Assembly: GCF_016756495.1 (NCBI RefSeq)
Contig: NZ_AP023243.1
Span: forward strand, 6,080,501 to 6,144,500
Direction of reading: 5' to 3'
Length of the DNA: 64,000 bases
DNA from: Mesorhizobium sp. 113-3-3
GTDB taxonomy: Bacteria; Pseudomonadota; Alphaproteobacteria; Rhizobiales; Rhizobiaceae
Below, in pieces: positions 17,153 to 25,656 of this stretch (position 1 is the first letter of the stretch; each line of letters starts with the position of its first letter). The notes under the pieces were generated by a model that did no database searches, was not told where the DNA came from, and saw only the letters and a program-made list of their open reading frames with translations. The translations under genes and the position numbers were made by a program.

Positions 17153-18616
17153 ATGCAGGGCATGAAGTTCCGGGATCTGATCAGACGTGCCGACAACAAT
17201 GTGGAGAGGTCATTCGAGGATCTCGAAGCTGACTTGGCTAATGCCGTCGACGAGTGCCTTGGTCTGGAGGACCTGTCAGCGCTGGCAATGGACGATGTCG
17301 CGGACGAGCCGCCAATCCCAGACGACAACAGCGAACAGGACCACGGTGCGCAAGCCGAGGACGATGCGGGCACCGACGACGCCCGCACTCCCGAACCCGT
17401 GCGACGGCTGACCTCTCATACGCAGAGCCGCATGGCTGCCTTGAGTTCCTTTGACGGGCTGTTTCGCGATGCGAAGCCCCATTTCGAGGAGATCAGCGCG
17501 AAGCTGTCCGAGATCGCGAGCACACATCAGCTGACCTTTGAATTCTTTCACATCCTTCATGCCGACATTCTCCGCGCCAACGAACTGGAGCTGGCGAATC
17601 TAAACCTGACGGCGGAGCAAAAGAGCCTGTCGGACAAGCTCAATGATCTGAGCCGGAAGCAGTATGAGCGTGAAAGCATGGTGGAGGCCTTGCAGCAGCG
17701 CGAGGCAAGCCTGGTTCAGGACGGCGAGGCGCTTCGTAGCGCCTTGGCCGCGGCAAGGCTGGAACTCGTGGAGGCTGCGAACACCAACGCAAAAAACGAA
17801 GCGGAATTCGGAGACCTCACAAACACGCTTGCCGCCGCAACCGTCGAGGCCGACAGGCGCGCGCGCGAGAACAGGCAGCTGCGTGAAAAGAATGTCAGCC
17901 TGTCGATCGACCTGGAAAAGGCGCTGAAACGGGAGGACGAGGCGCGGCACAGACTGGACGCCTTCTCCACGCTCCATGCCAACGAAGCCGCGCGAAATTC
18001 CGAAATGCTTGGTGCGCTCGGCAAGAGCGAAAAGGAAGCGACACGGCTCCACACCGCGCTCGAGGCCACCCAGGCGAAACTGTCGGAATTGACGGAAACC
18101 GCCAGGATCATGGAGGCGGACAAAGCCGCCGAGCTCGAACGCAGCCGTGCCGAGATACGAGGATTGCGTTCCGAAATTCAGAACCTCAATTCGCGACTGG
18201 AGCACGCATCGAACGCAAACAGCGAGGCCTCGGCCGAGATCGCCAGGCTCAAGCTTCAATGGAGCGACGCCGTGGCTGAAAAACAGGTGGCGGACGAAAG
18301 GTTGGCGGCACTCACCAAGGAGGCCGAAACCGACAAGCTGAACCTTTCGAAGATAACCGCCAATTTCTCACAGCTTTCGCTGCAGCGGGCCTCCGATCAG
18401 ATACAGCTCGATATCCGCCGGCAGGAATGCGAAGATCTGCGGGCCGAAATTGCGTCAGTCAACGCCCGGATCCGGGAATTGCTGCCCTACGAGAGGCTCC
18501 ATGGCGCCACGAACGCCTTGCCGCATAAGAATGATGTGGCCAAGCTACAGGTGACGGCGGAGCGAACCGCGCGTACGGCTCGCCGCGTTCGTCGGAGGGC
18601 GCTCACCGCGTCGTAG
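17153..18616 (+). CDS. Long coiled-coil protein of unknown function
   Basis: I do not recognise this protein of about 487 residues. Residues 1-100 are acidic and rich in Asp/Glu/Pro (DDVADEPPIPDD and following), so probably disordered. From about residue 140 to 460 it is a nearly continuous heptad-rich helix full of Glu, Ala, Lys, Leu and Arg (for example AAELERSRAEIRGLRSEIQN), typical of a long parallel coiled coil. The C-terminus is basic (RTARRVRRRALTAS). There is no signal peptide or membrane segment. ATG 17153 and 17162 are both plausible starts after a GGAAAGGGG stretch. It lies convergent with and next to the type I exporter genes at the left edge of the polysaccharide locus, so a scaffold role there is conceivable but unproven. 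Confidence 0.7.
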   Translation: MQGMKFRDLIRRADNNVERSFEDLEADLANAVDECLGLEDLSALAMDDVADEPPIPDDNSEQDHGAQAEDDAGTDDARTPEPVRRLTSHTQSRMAALSSFDGLFRDAKPHFEEISAKLSEIASTHQLTFEFFHILHADILRANELELANLNLTAEQKSLSDKLNDLSRKQYERESMVEALQQREASLVQDGEALRSALAAARLELVEAANTNAKNEAEFGDLTNTLAAATVEADRRARENRQLREKNVSLSIDLEKALKREDEARHRLDAFSTLHANEAARNSEMLGALGKSEKEATRLHTALEATQAKLSELTETARIMEADKAAELERSRAEIRGLRSEIQNLNSRLEHASNANSEASAEIARLKLQWSDAVAEKQVADERLAALTKEAETDKLNLSKITANFSQLSLQRASDQIQLDIRRQECEDLRAEIASVNARIRELLPYERLHGATNALPHKNDVAKLQVTAERTARTARRVRRRALTAS

Positions 18617-18668
18617 GAGGACGAGCCAGCCGGTCGTATTTGCGGCTTGCTTCCAACCGTTCGTCACG

Positions 18669-20021
18669 TCATTGGCGGAAAGCCCTGGACATCTGATCCG
18701 TGAGAGGCTTCAGCAGATAAGACCAGACGCTGCGTTCGTCCGTGCTTATGTGAACCTCCGCCGGCATGCCGGGTTTGAGCACCTTGGCATCGGTCAGGCA
18801 GGCCGCCTTGTTCTCGACGTTGATGCGCGCCGAGAAATACGAAAGCTGTTTTTGCTGGTCCTTGATCAGATCCGCCGAGATGCGCTTGACCGACCCCTGG
18901 CAAGCAGGCGTGGTGCCGGCATCGAAAGCCGGAAACCGGATCGAGACGCGCTGACCTGGACGAACGTCATCTATGCGCGACGGAGGGATCAGCGCGTCGA
19001 CGACGAGGTTGTCGGTGTCGGGGACAATCATCATGATCACCTCTCCCGGAGCGATTACACCGCCGATTGTATGGATAGCCGATTCCTGCACCGTTCCGGA
19101 TTGCGGAGCGCGGATGTTGGTTTTGGTCAGTTCGTCTTGAGCCACGACCTTGCGCTCGCTGAGTTCGGTCTGCTTGGCTTCCGTTTCACGAAGTTCGCTC
19201 GTGACTTCGCTGCGCCTTTGCTCATCCAGCTGAAGAATTTGCAGTTCGGTCTCGCTGACCCGGGCCTGTGCCTCAGCGACCGCCGCCGCGAGGCGTCCTG
19301 ATTCTCCGTGCGCTCTGGTGGCATCCAGTCTGATGTTACTCAGTCGCTCCTTGGACACCAACTTCTTTGTATAAAGCGCCTGGACATCGCCAAGATCTCC
19401 ATCCAGCAGGACCACGGACTGGTCTTCCGCGGCCTGCTGCGCCTTGAGGCCATCGATCTGGCGTTCGAGCTGCTTCGAGCGGCTTTGCAACTGCGCCTTC
19501 TGCCCCGTCAACGCCGTTGCGCGGCTTTCGAAGAGGGTGCGCTCTCCCCTCACCAGTGCAGCCAGTTCCGGGTCGCCCATCCGTGCTTGAAGGTCGGACG
19601 GAAGCTGCATTTCCGGCAGGCCTTGCCGCTCGGCCTCCAGCCGCGCAAGCCGGACGGTCGCACGATCAAGATCCTCACTGACTATTTGCAGGTTGGCCCG
19701 CGTCAGCGTGTCGTCCAGCCTGGCCACCACATCGCCAGCCCGCACGTGGTCCCCATCTTGCGCGAAGATGCCGCCGATCGTGCCGCCGGTCAGATGCTGG
19801 ACCTTCTTTATGTTGCTTTCGACCACCACGGTGGCAGGCGCTATCACCGCGCCGGCGATCCTGGTCAAACCCAGCCAAAGCCCGCCGCCGACAACCAACA
19901 TGGCCGTGACCGCCGCGCCCAGGATCAGGTTGGACCTGATATCATCCCGCGCCTCGGCCGCCTCGGCCCTTCGGCTCCCGTTGTCGATCGGAGCATATGA
20001 AACCATTGTGACGTCAGACAC
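18669..20021 (-). CDS. Type I secretion periplasmic adaptor (HlyD/PrsE family)
   Basis: This 450-residue membrane fusion protein couples an ABC exporter to an outer-membrane channel. After a short cytoplasmic tail, one transmembrane helix spans about residues 32-54 (LILGAAVTAMLVVGGGLWLGL). Next come a lipoyl-like half (NIKKVQHLTGGTIGGIFAQDG, then VRAGDVVARLDD), a long coiled-coil hairpin (about 110-290) and the second beta domain (TNIRAPQSGTVQ; IAPGEVIMMIVP). The start is GTG 20021 after AAGGTG. It follows the exporter ATPase by 11 nt in the same operon. It resembles rhizobial PrsE. The RTX protein at 47 kb is a likely cargo. Confidence 0.9.
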   Translation of the reverse strand: MSDVTMVSYAPIDNGSRRAEAAEARDDIRSNLILGAAVTAMLVVGGGLWLGLTRIAGAVIAPATVVVESNIKKVQHLTGGTIGGIFAQDGDHVRAGDVVARLDDTLTRANLQIVSEDLDRATVRLARLEAERQGLPEMQLPSDLQARMGDPELAALVRGERTLFESRATALTGQKAQLQSRSKQLERQIDGLKAQQAAEDQSVVLLDGDLGDVQALYTKKLVSKERLSNIRLDATRAHGESGRLAAAVAEAQARVSETELQILQLDEQRRSEVTSELRETEAKQTELSERKVVAQDELTKTNIRAPQSGTVQESAIHTIGGVIAPGEVIMMIVPDTDNLVVDALIPPSRIDDVRPGQRVSIRFPAFDAGTTPACQGSVKRISADLIKDQQKQLSYFSARINVENKAACLTDAKVLKPGMPAEVHISTDERSVWSYLLKPLTDQMSRAFRQ

Positions 20022-20032
20022 GATTCAACACC

Positions 20033-21787
20033 TTACGCATGGCCACTCACCCCTTTCTGCATCGGAACAACCGACGCCGGCCGTTCGGCAGGCGAAGGGA
20101 AGGGCCGGATCACATTGGCCAGGACCTCCTCGCGCGAGCCGAAGGAGTGAAGCATCCCGTTCGACATGACGAGCACCTTGTCGATATTGGTGAGGGCAGA
20201 AGGACGGTGCGCAACAATGATGACGATGCCTCCACGTCGGCGCACCCCCAGGATCGCGCCGGCCAGGGCGGCGTCGCCGTCGACGTCCAGGTTTGAATTC
20301 GGCTCGTCGAGGACGACCAGGAACGGGTCGCCATAAAGTGCCCTGGCAAGCCCGACGAGTTGCCTCTGTCCGGCCGACAGGGCTGCTCCTCCCTCGCCTA
20401 CGCGTGTTTGAAACCCGTTCGGCAGCCGCATGATCATCTTGTCGACGCCGGCGGCCCTGGCAGCCGCCAGCACACCCTTGGCGTCGTCCTTGCCGCCAAA
20501 TCGCGAAATGTTGTCGGCAACCGTCCCGTCAAACAGTTCGACGTCCTGCGGCAGGTAGCCGATATGGGCGCCAAGCTCTTCCGGGTTCCATTGGTCGAGC
20601 GAGGCTTCGTCCAGCCGAACCCTTCCGCGAGCTGGCTGCCACACTCCCACCAGCGCGCGCACAAGTGTCGTTTTCCCAGAACCGCTCGGGCCGACAATGG
20701 CCATTCCCGTGCCCCCGGACAGGCTAAAGCTGACATTGGCCACTGTCGGTTTTTGCTGGCCCGGCGGCGCTATTGCCAAGTCCTCGACCGCAAGCATCGC
20801 CTGCGGGCGCGGCAGTTCCATAGGTTCCTCATTTCCCCCGACGGCAGCCAGCGCCGTTGCCAGTTGGGAATAGCTTTGCCGGAAGGCCGCGAAGCCCCGC
20901 CAGTTTGCGAGCGCGGCGTCAACCGGAGCCAACGAGCGGCCCAGCAGTATCGAGGATGCTATGATGACGCCCGGAGACGCTTCCCCGCCGATCACAAGAT
21001 AGGCGCCCAGTCCCAGAACAGAGGACTGCAAGGCCATGCGCAGCGCCCTCGAGAGCGCGCCGGTGGCACCGACAATGTCGGAAAGCCGTTCCTGGTGCGT
21101 GAGATAGGCGTGATTGATGTCGCTCCAGCGGCGGGCAAGCCGCCCGGAAAGGCCCATGGCGCGCACAACCTCCGCGTTGCGGCGCCCGGAATCGGCAAGA
21201 TTGCGTTGCGACACCAGTGTCTCGGACGCGCGCGCAGCGGATGCGCGGCCAAGGACTTCCGCGATCACCGTGAGCAGCACGACAACAATCGCACCGCTTG
21301 TTGCCAGCAGGCCGAGCGCGGGATGCAGAAGATAGATGATCAGCAGATAAAACGGTATCCACGGCGCGTCGAAGATGACGGTCGGCCCCAACCCTGAAAG
21401 GAAGCCGCGGATCTGATCCAGATCACGCAGCGGCTGTATCCGGTTCGCATCCTGCCCGCCGATAAGCGGCAAGGACAGCGAGAGGCCAAACACCCTTTGC
21501 TGCAGATTCTTATGGAGACGATTGCCTATTCGAACCAGGAGGCGGAGGCGCACGAAATCCAGCAATCCGTAGACCGCGTAAAGGCCCAGCATTCCGATCG
21601 TAAATCCGACAAGTGTCGGAACGCTCTGCGAAGGCAAAACGCGGTCGTAGACCTGCAGCATATAGACGGAACCGGTCAGGGCGAGAAGGTTTATGACCGC
21701 CGAGAAGACGCCGACACCTACGAGCCCGGGTACCGCGCCCAGCATGGCGCCACGCAGATCGGGCGAACGTATCCCTCTGGAGCTCAT
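20033..21787 (-). CDS. Type I secretion ABC permease/ATPase (PrsD family)
   Basis: This 584-residue half-transporter drives one-step export of C-terminal-signal proteins. The N-terminal half (about 1-320) is a six-helix transmembrane domain (for example GVFSAVINLLALTGSVYMLQVY). The C-terminal nucleotide-binding domain has Walker A GPSGSGKTT, a signature in the variant form LSAGQRQ, Walker B FLVVLDEPNSNLD and switch His VAHRPS. No C39 peptidase or C39-like domain precedes it, so it is a plain RTX-type exporter. ATG 21787 follows GGAGG. It forms an operon with the HlyD-like gene. The outer-membrane TolC partner is not in the window. Confidence 0.92.
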   Translation of the reverse strand: MSSRGIRSPDLRGAMLGAVPGLVGVGVFSAVINLLALTGSVYMLQVYDRVLPSQSVPTLVGFTIGMLGLYAVYGLLDFVRLRLLVRIGNRLHKNLQQRVFGLSLSLPLIGGQDANRIQPLRDLDQIRGFLSGLGPTVIFDAPWIPFYLLIIYLLHPALGLLATSGAIVVVLLTVIAEVLGRASAARASETLVSQRNLADSGRRNAEVVRAMGLSGRLARRWSDINHAYLTHQERLSDIVGATGALSRALRMALQSSVLGLGAYLVIGGEASPGVIIASSILLGRSLAPVDAALANWRGFAAFRQSYSQLATALAAVGGNEEPMELPRPQAMLAVEDLAIAPPGQQKPTVANVSFSLSGGTGMAIVGPSGSGKTTLVRALVGVWQPARGRVRLDEASLDQWNPEELGAHIGYLPQDVELFDGTVADNISRFGGKDDAKGVLAAARAAGVDKMIMRLPNGFQTRVGEGGAALSAGQRQLVGLARALYGDPFLVVLDEPNSNLDVDGDAALAGAILGVRRRGGIVIIVAHRPSALTNIDKVLVMSNGMLHSFGSREEVLANVIRPFPSPAERPASVVPMQKGVSGHA

Positions 21788-22138
21788 GGCTTGCGACCTC
21801 CGGTGAGAAATCGTTGCGCAAGCTCGCTGGCCCCGTTGGCCACGGACAATTTTTGGGTTTTCAGGAGCGTATCCCTCTTTACCTTCTAATATTACGCCCC
21901 ACTAACGTACTTGGCCTTCGTTCAAAATGTAGCGAAATCGTGACGCCAGCCCGGGAAACACGAATCTGACGCATTAATTCAGGGGAAAACCGCCGTTTCA
22001 GGGGATAACAAGAAGGTTCTGGCGGTCACGCTCCAGGCCGTGAGAGCGACGCCATGGCGTCGCTTTGGGGGTGAGTCGCGCCTTGCGCAAACGCCTCCGC
22101 GGCCGTTTTCACGGAGCCATTCGAGTGAGCGATCCCCT
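21788..22138. other. Intergenic region upstream of the type I exporter operon
   Basis: This 351-bp gap lies between the methyltransferase stop and the exporter start, both on the minus strand. It is less GC-rich around 21860-21990 and should hold the exporter promoter. It also contains the perfect palindrome described separately. No coding sequence is supported. Confidence 0.4.
22045..22064. promoter_or_regulatory. Perfect 20-bp palindrome
   Basis: AGCGACGCCATGGCGTCGCT reads identically on both strands. It can form an 8-bp stem with a CATG loop. It lies about 75 nt downstream of the methyltransferase stop and about 260 nt upstream of the exporter start. There is no good T-tract on the minus strand, so it is either a weak terminator or a protein-binding site or small dispersed element. 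Confidence 0.45.
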
Positions 22139-23104
22139 CTAGCGCTTCTTCGCGACAACCAGGAAATGTTGAGCCAGTTGTCCAGGAATGCGAAGGGTCC
22201 TGGACACCTTCTCGAAGGGTTCCATCAACGCTTCACAGACCCCTGGCAACAGGTTTCCCGGCCGAGGCAGATAGCCGTAAGGTATCATCTCCTCGACGAG
22301 AAACCCCGACGCGGTCAGGAGTTCGCTGAACCTCGCTACGCTTAGCGTGTGGCGAATTGTGCGTCTAAACGACCGATTGAGCAGCCGGCAAACCAGGCCG
22401 ATGGGCGAAGTCGCATTCATGTGAACGTTGCACACGAGTCGCCCGCCATCCTTCAGATGCTCATTGATTGCCTTGAGCGCATCCCGCTTCAGCTGATCCT
22501 CTGCGTTCAGGAAGAAGCGAAACGCGGTTGTGACGTCGAAGGTCTCGCCGAGGGGCTGTGTTGTCATATCGATGTGAACCAGTCTCACATTGGGCGGAAC
22601 CTGCGCGCAGTCGAGCATGGATTTGGAAACGTCGGCGCCGACCACCTCGCCGAAGAGCACGGCTGCAACGTTGGCGATGCGGCCTGTTCCGCATGCGAAA
22701 TCGAGGCAGGTTCGGCCGGCCCCGCCCATTGGGCGAAGAACGTCCATGATCAGAGGCTTTTCGATTTTCTCCCAAAGCGCGCCATAATAGCCGGACTCAT
22801 GCGTTTTGTTGTAATGCGCGCCGTAGCCCGGGGCGCAATGGCTGGCCCTGTAGTCGTCCGACACCCGGTCGCCCTGCGTGTGGATCTGCTGGTTGGACGT
22901 CAGTTCCCGCCAAATTCCAGGCTCACCGTTCCGCGGCTTGGCTTGCGAAAATCGCGCTGCCAAAGGCGTGTCGAAAGCGGACTGAGCCATTTGAGCCGCG
23001 TTCGTCGGCGGCACCGGCTTCATCCCTTGCCTGGAATTGAGCCTCACCTGTATCTCCCGTGCGGTTCTGTTCGACTGCCCGGTCGAACAGTAAGCACCCC
23101 CCAT
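22139..23104 (-). CDS. Class I SAM-dependent methyltransferase
   Basis: The protein has up to 321 residues. The methyltransferase core starts around YGAHYNKTHESGYYGALWEKI. It has SAM motif I CLDFACGTGRIANVAA, motif II VVGADVSKSMLD and a later DVTTAFRFFLNAED strand. The C-terminal part (RRTIRHTLSVARFSELLTASGF) resembles methyltransferases of polysaccharide loci that modify sugars or terminal phosphates, but the acceptor is unknown. The N-terminus is uncertain: ATG 23104, 23023 or 22990 are all possible and the first 80 residues look low in conservation. It follows the Wza-like gene by 28 nt on the same strand. Confidence 0.8.
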   Translation of the reverse strand: MGGAYCSTGQSNRTAREIQVRLNSRQGMKPVPPTNAAQMAQSAFDTPLAARFSQAKPRNGEPGIWRELTSNQQIHTQGDRVSDDYRASHCAPGYGAHYNKTHESGYYGALWEKIEKPLIMDVLRPMGGAGRTCLDFACGTGRIANVAAVLFGEVVGADVSKSMLDCAQVPPNVRLVHIDMTTQPLGETFDVTTAFRFFLNAEDQLKRDALKAINEHLKDGGRLVCNVHMNATSPIGLVCRLLNRSFRRTIRHTLSVARFSELLTASGFLVEEMIPYGYLPRPGNLLPGVCEALMEPFEKVSRTLRIPGQLAQHFLVVAKKR

Positions 23105-23132
23105 TCATTTTTTCGGACTGCGACTGAGCGGC

Positions 23133-24392
23133 CTATTCGATCGCCGCGCTTTGCAGATCGCTGCTGAACCTGGCTTCGACGGTGTCCCCAGGCATCACGA
23201 CCGTATCTTCGTCAGCCGACAGCTTGCGCCATTCATCGCCGACCTTGCGGACGATCGTGACCTGAGCCCGGATTGTTTCGCCGGCAATCGGCAATGGCTG
23301 GGTGGATGCCCCGGTCGGTTGCAGCTTCTCGCTGGCGGCGTGGAGCCTGGCGGTGACATCGGCCAGCCGCGCGTTGGTTTCCTTCAGATCCGTAAGCAAG
23401 GCAATCTTCTTTTGATTGTCATTGCGTTCGTGCTGCCTGACATAGTCCTCCTGCTGGCGCCGCGCTCTCATGAGCTCGACCGTGGTTTGCAGTGCACCGC
23501 TCGACGACAGAAGCAAGGCGCGCCTGACATCGGCGAGCCGGGTGTTGGTCAGATTGCCTGCGTCAAACGCCTTGGTTACCTTCGCCAAATCTTCCTGATC
23601 CGCCTTCACGCTCTCGGCCTCGACCTGTTCGCGCTTCTGCAAAATCTCGATTTGATCAGCCGCATCTTTCTCGCCCTTCTCGAGAAAGGCCTGCTCCTGC
23701 TGGAAATCGCTCAGCGCAATCTTCAGCCCGTCAGCTTCAGCCTGGGCGATCGAGGCTCCGACGCTGGGCGACAGGGGCGACCCCTGCGGCGTCTGCTTGT
23801 CGAAATCCGCCTGCCCCTGAAGTTCGGCGCGGACACGGGCAGCGTGAAAATAGTCTTTGGTGTAATCCCCCCAAAGTGTCTCGTAATCGCGCCTGAGATC
23901 GACCGGATCGGGTCCGGTCTGGCCTGCGCGTGACCGCAAGAGGCTGAAGCCGCCGGAGACGGCAAGCGCCTGCCGTACCGTCATGAGCGGACGGTAGGCC
24001 TGTTGTCCCGGGGTGAGCACGTCGCCCGTGACGTAGATCGGGCGGTAGTCCACGATGATGGCGGTCACGTCGTCTGGCTTGACGACGACCATCTGCCCCC
24101 GCCCATCGGCCAGGCGCGCGTGAAAAATCTTGGTCGGCAAAAGCGCTTGCATGCGCGTCTGCAGTTGAGACGCCGTCAGGCCTGCGACCATGACCATCCC
24201 GACTTCGGGAAGAGCGATATTGCCGTCCATCTGGACCACGGCACGCTGGGTCCGATCCGGGATTGGCGCTATCCCTATCTCGACGGTATCGCCCGGTGAC
24301 AGTTGATAGGGCTCGGCTTCGCCGGCGGCGGCCATCGATGTCATGGACATCGCGGCGATCGCAGCGAGAACGGTTCGTTTAGCGAAGGCCAT
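23133..24392 (-). CDS. Polysaccharide biosynthesis/export protein (Wza/ExoF-like, with coiled-coil domain)
   Basis: This 419-residue exported protein has a signal peptide at residues 1-22 (MAFAKRTVLAAIAAMSMTSM, AAA-G). The Poly_export domain follows (YQLSPGDTVEIGIAPI; VQMDGNIALPEVGMVMVAG), then a SLBB-like segment (PIYVTGDVLTPGQQAYRPL, then MTVRQALAVSGG). From about residue 200 to 350 there is a long coiled coil, as in rhizobial ExoF-type proteins. No lipobox Cys is visible, unlike Wza of E. coli. ATG 24392 follows AGAAGGAGA and overlaps the upstream gene's end by 14 nt. It probably forms the periplasmic/outer-membrane part of the polysaccharide exit path with the Wzc-like protein at 37-39 kb. 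Confidence 0.9.
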   Translation of the reverse strand: MAFAKRTVLAAIAAMSMTSMAAAGEAEPYQLSPGDTVEIGIAPIPDRTQRAVVQMDGNIALPEVGMVMVAGLTASQLQTRMQALLPTKIFHARLADGRGQMVVVKPDDVTAIIVDYRPIYVTGDVLTPGQQAYRPLMTVRQALAVSGGFSLLRSRAGQTGPDPVDLRRDYETLWGDYTKDYFHAARVRAELQGQADFDKQTPQGSPLSPSVGASIAQAEADGLKIALSDFQQEQAFLEKGEKDAADQIEILQKREQVEAESVKADQEDLAKVTKAFDAGNLTNTRLADVRRALLLSSSGALQTTVELMRARRQQEDYVRQHERNDNQKKIALLTDLKETNARLADVTARLHAASEKLQPTGASTQPLPIAGETIRAQVTIVRKVGDEWRKLSADEDTVVMPGDTVEARFSSDLQSAAIE

Positions 24393-25656
24393 TTGCGACA
24401 ATCTCCTTCTGGTTCTGCACCGGCTCCAAAGGCCATCCGACACGGGTAACGAAATCGTATACCGGGCCACCGGGCACACCCCAATTGCTCGACCAGACCA
24501 CCTGTGAGCCGTCTGGCGACGGCGAGCCATGCGTCTCGCTCCAGTAGTCGAAGTGGGCGTTCTGCGTGTCCACGATACGGCGGACCTCTCCGCTGCCGTC
24601 CAGACGCAGCGCAATGACCTGCTGCGCGTAAGGCGCCCAATCCGGGTGCTGCGATACTTCGGCTGGCGTGCCGCCATAGCTCAGAAACACCCAGCCGGGC
24701 CTGTCCAGGGACCTGAGCGACGCATGCATGGCCTCGCCATATTTCATCAGCGCGGTGACCTTGCCATCGGCCAGTCGGCGCTTGATCACCTGATATTTGT
24801 CGGGATCCGATTTGCTGATCCCGACAGAGATTTCGCTGCCGTCGGCATCGACCGTCATGTCGCCGTGACCGGGCCGGTGGTGCTCCATCCACTTCTGGCG
24901 CAAGACGCCGTCGATGGAGAAGATGAAGGTCGGCTCATGGTCGTCCGACAGAGCCTGTGTGCACACAATGTTGAGCCCGAGCGGGGAGATCGAGCAAGAG
25001 CCGGTGGTTCCTGGAAGCTGGGTAAGATCGATGTCCGGGAATTTCCGCCGCTCCTTGAGGTCGTAGCCAAACACCACCGCTTTGCCGTCATTGCGCGTTG
25101 CGCGCACCGCAATGCGGTTGCCGTCGCGGCTCGGATTGCCTTTGTTGGGCCCGAACTGAAGCTTGCTGTAGGCTGCCGAGGTGAACACGACGTCTTCGTG
25201 ATCGGTGCGTGGCGCCCAGGTCGAGATCTGCCGGCCAGCAACGCAGATCATCAGCTCGGGATCTTTGGGATGCCATTCGCATTCGGTCGAGCGGTCGCGG
25301 TGGAACAATGGAACGTAGGTGCGCCCGTCGAGAAAGCACATGCCACCGCAACCATTGACGATCAGGAGAAGGCTCTGGTCGGCATTCCAGGCCTGTGCGC
25401 TCGAGTAACGGTGGGTGCAGTATTTCTTCCCGCAGACACCCGCGAGGCCGAGAATTCCGGGCTCGGTGATCCGTACGAGAACCATACCGGACCACGGATC
25501 CGTCGTTTCGCTCAGATAACCCGGCAGGTTTTTTGCCACCAGTGTGGCCGACGGTTGCGATGCGCTGCTTTCGCGACCGCCGGCCATATAGATACTGGGG
25601 AACATGGCACCGGCTATCAACAACAGTGCCAACATGTGTCGGCGGTGCAGGGTCAT
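24379..25656 (-). CDS. Exported beta-propeller-like protein of unknown function
   Basis: The 425-residue protein has an N-terminal signal anchor (HMLALLLIAGAMFPSIYMAGG). The body is beta-rich with repeated blade-like segments such as GPNKGNPSRDGNRIAVRATR, TVDADGSEISVGISK and SPSPDGSQVVWSSNWG, recalling TolB/WD40-like propellers and the fold of oligogalacturonate lyase-like proteins. Cysteines cluster early (GVCGKKYCTH, CGGMCFLDG, TECEWH), suggesting disulfides in the periplasm. Its ATG overlaps the LegB-like gene stop by 4 nt and its end overlaps the Wza-like gene, so it is firmly in the polysaccharide operon. It may bind, trim or lyse the polysaccharide. I cannot assign an enzyme. Confidence 0.7.
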   Translation of the reverse strand: MTLHRRHMLALLLIAGAMFPSIYMAGGRESSASQPSATLVAKNLPGYLSETTDPWSGMVLVRITEPGILGLAGVCGKKYCTHRYSSAQAWNADQSLLLIVNGCGGMCFLDGRTYVPLFHRDRSTECEWHPKDPELMICVAGRQISTWAPRTDHEDVVFTSAAYSKLQFGPNKGNPSRDGNRIAVRATRNDGKAVVFGYDLKERRKFPDIDLTQLPGTTGSCSISPLGLNIVCTQALSDDHEPTFIFSIDGVLRQKWMEHHRPGHGDMTVDADGSEISVGISKSDPDKYQVIKRRLADGKVTALMKYGEAMHASLRSLDRPGWVFLSYGGTPAEVSQHPDWAPYAQQVIALRLDGSGEVRRIVDTQNAHFDYWSETHGSPSPDGSQVVWSSNWGVPGGPVYDFVTRVGWPLEPVQNQKEIVANGLR

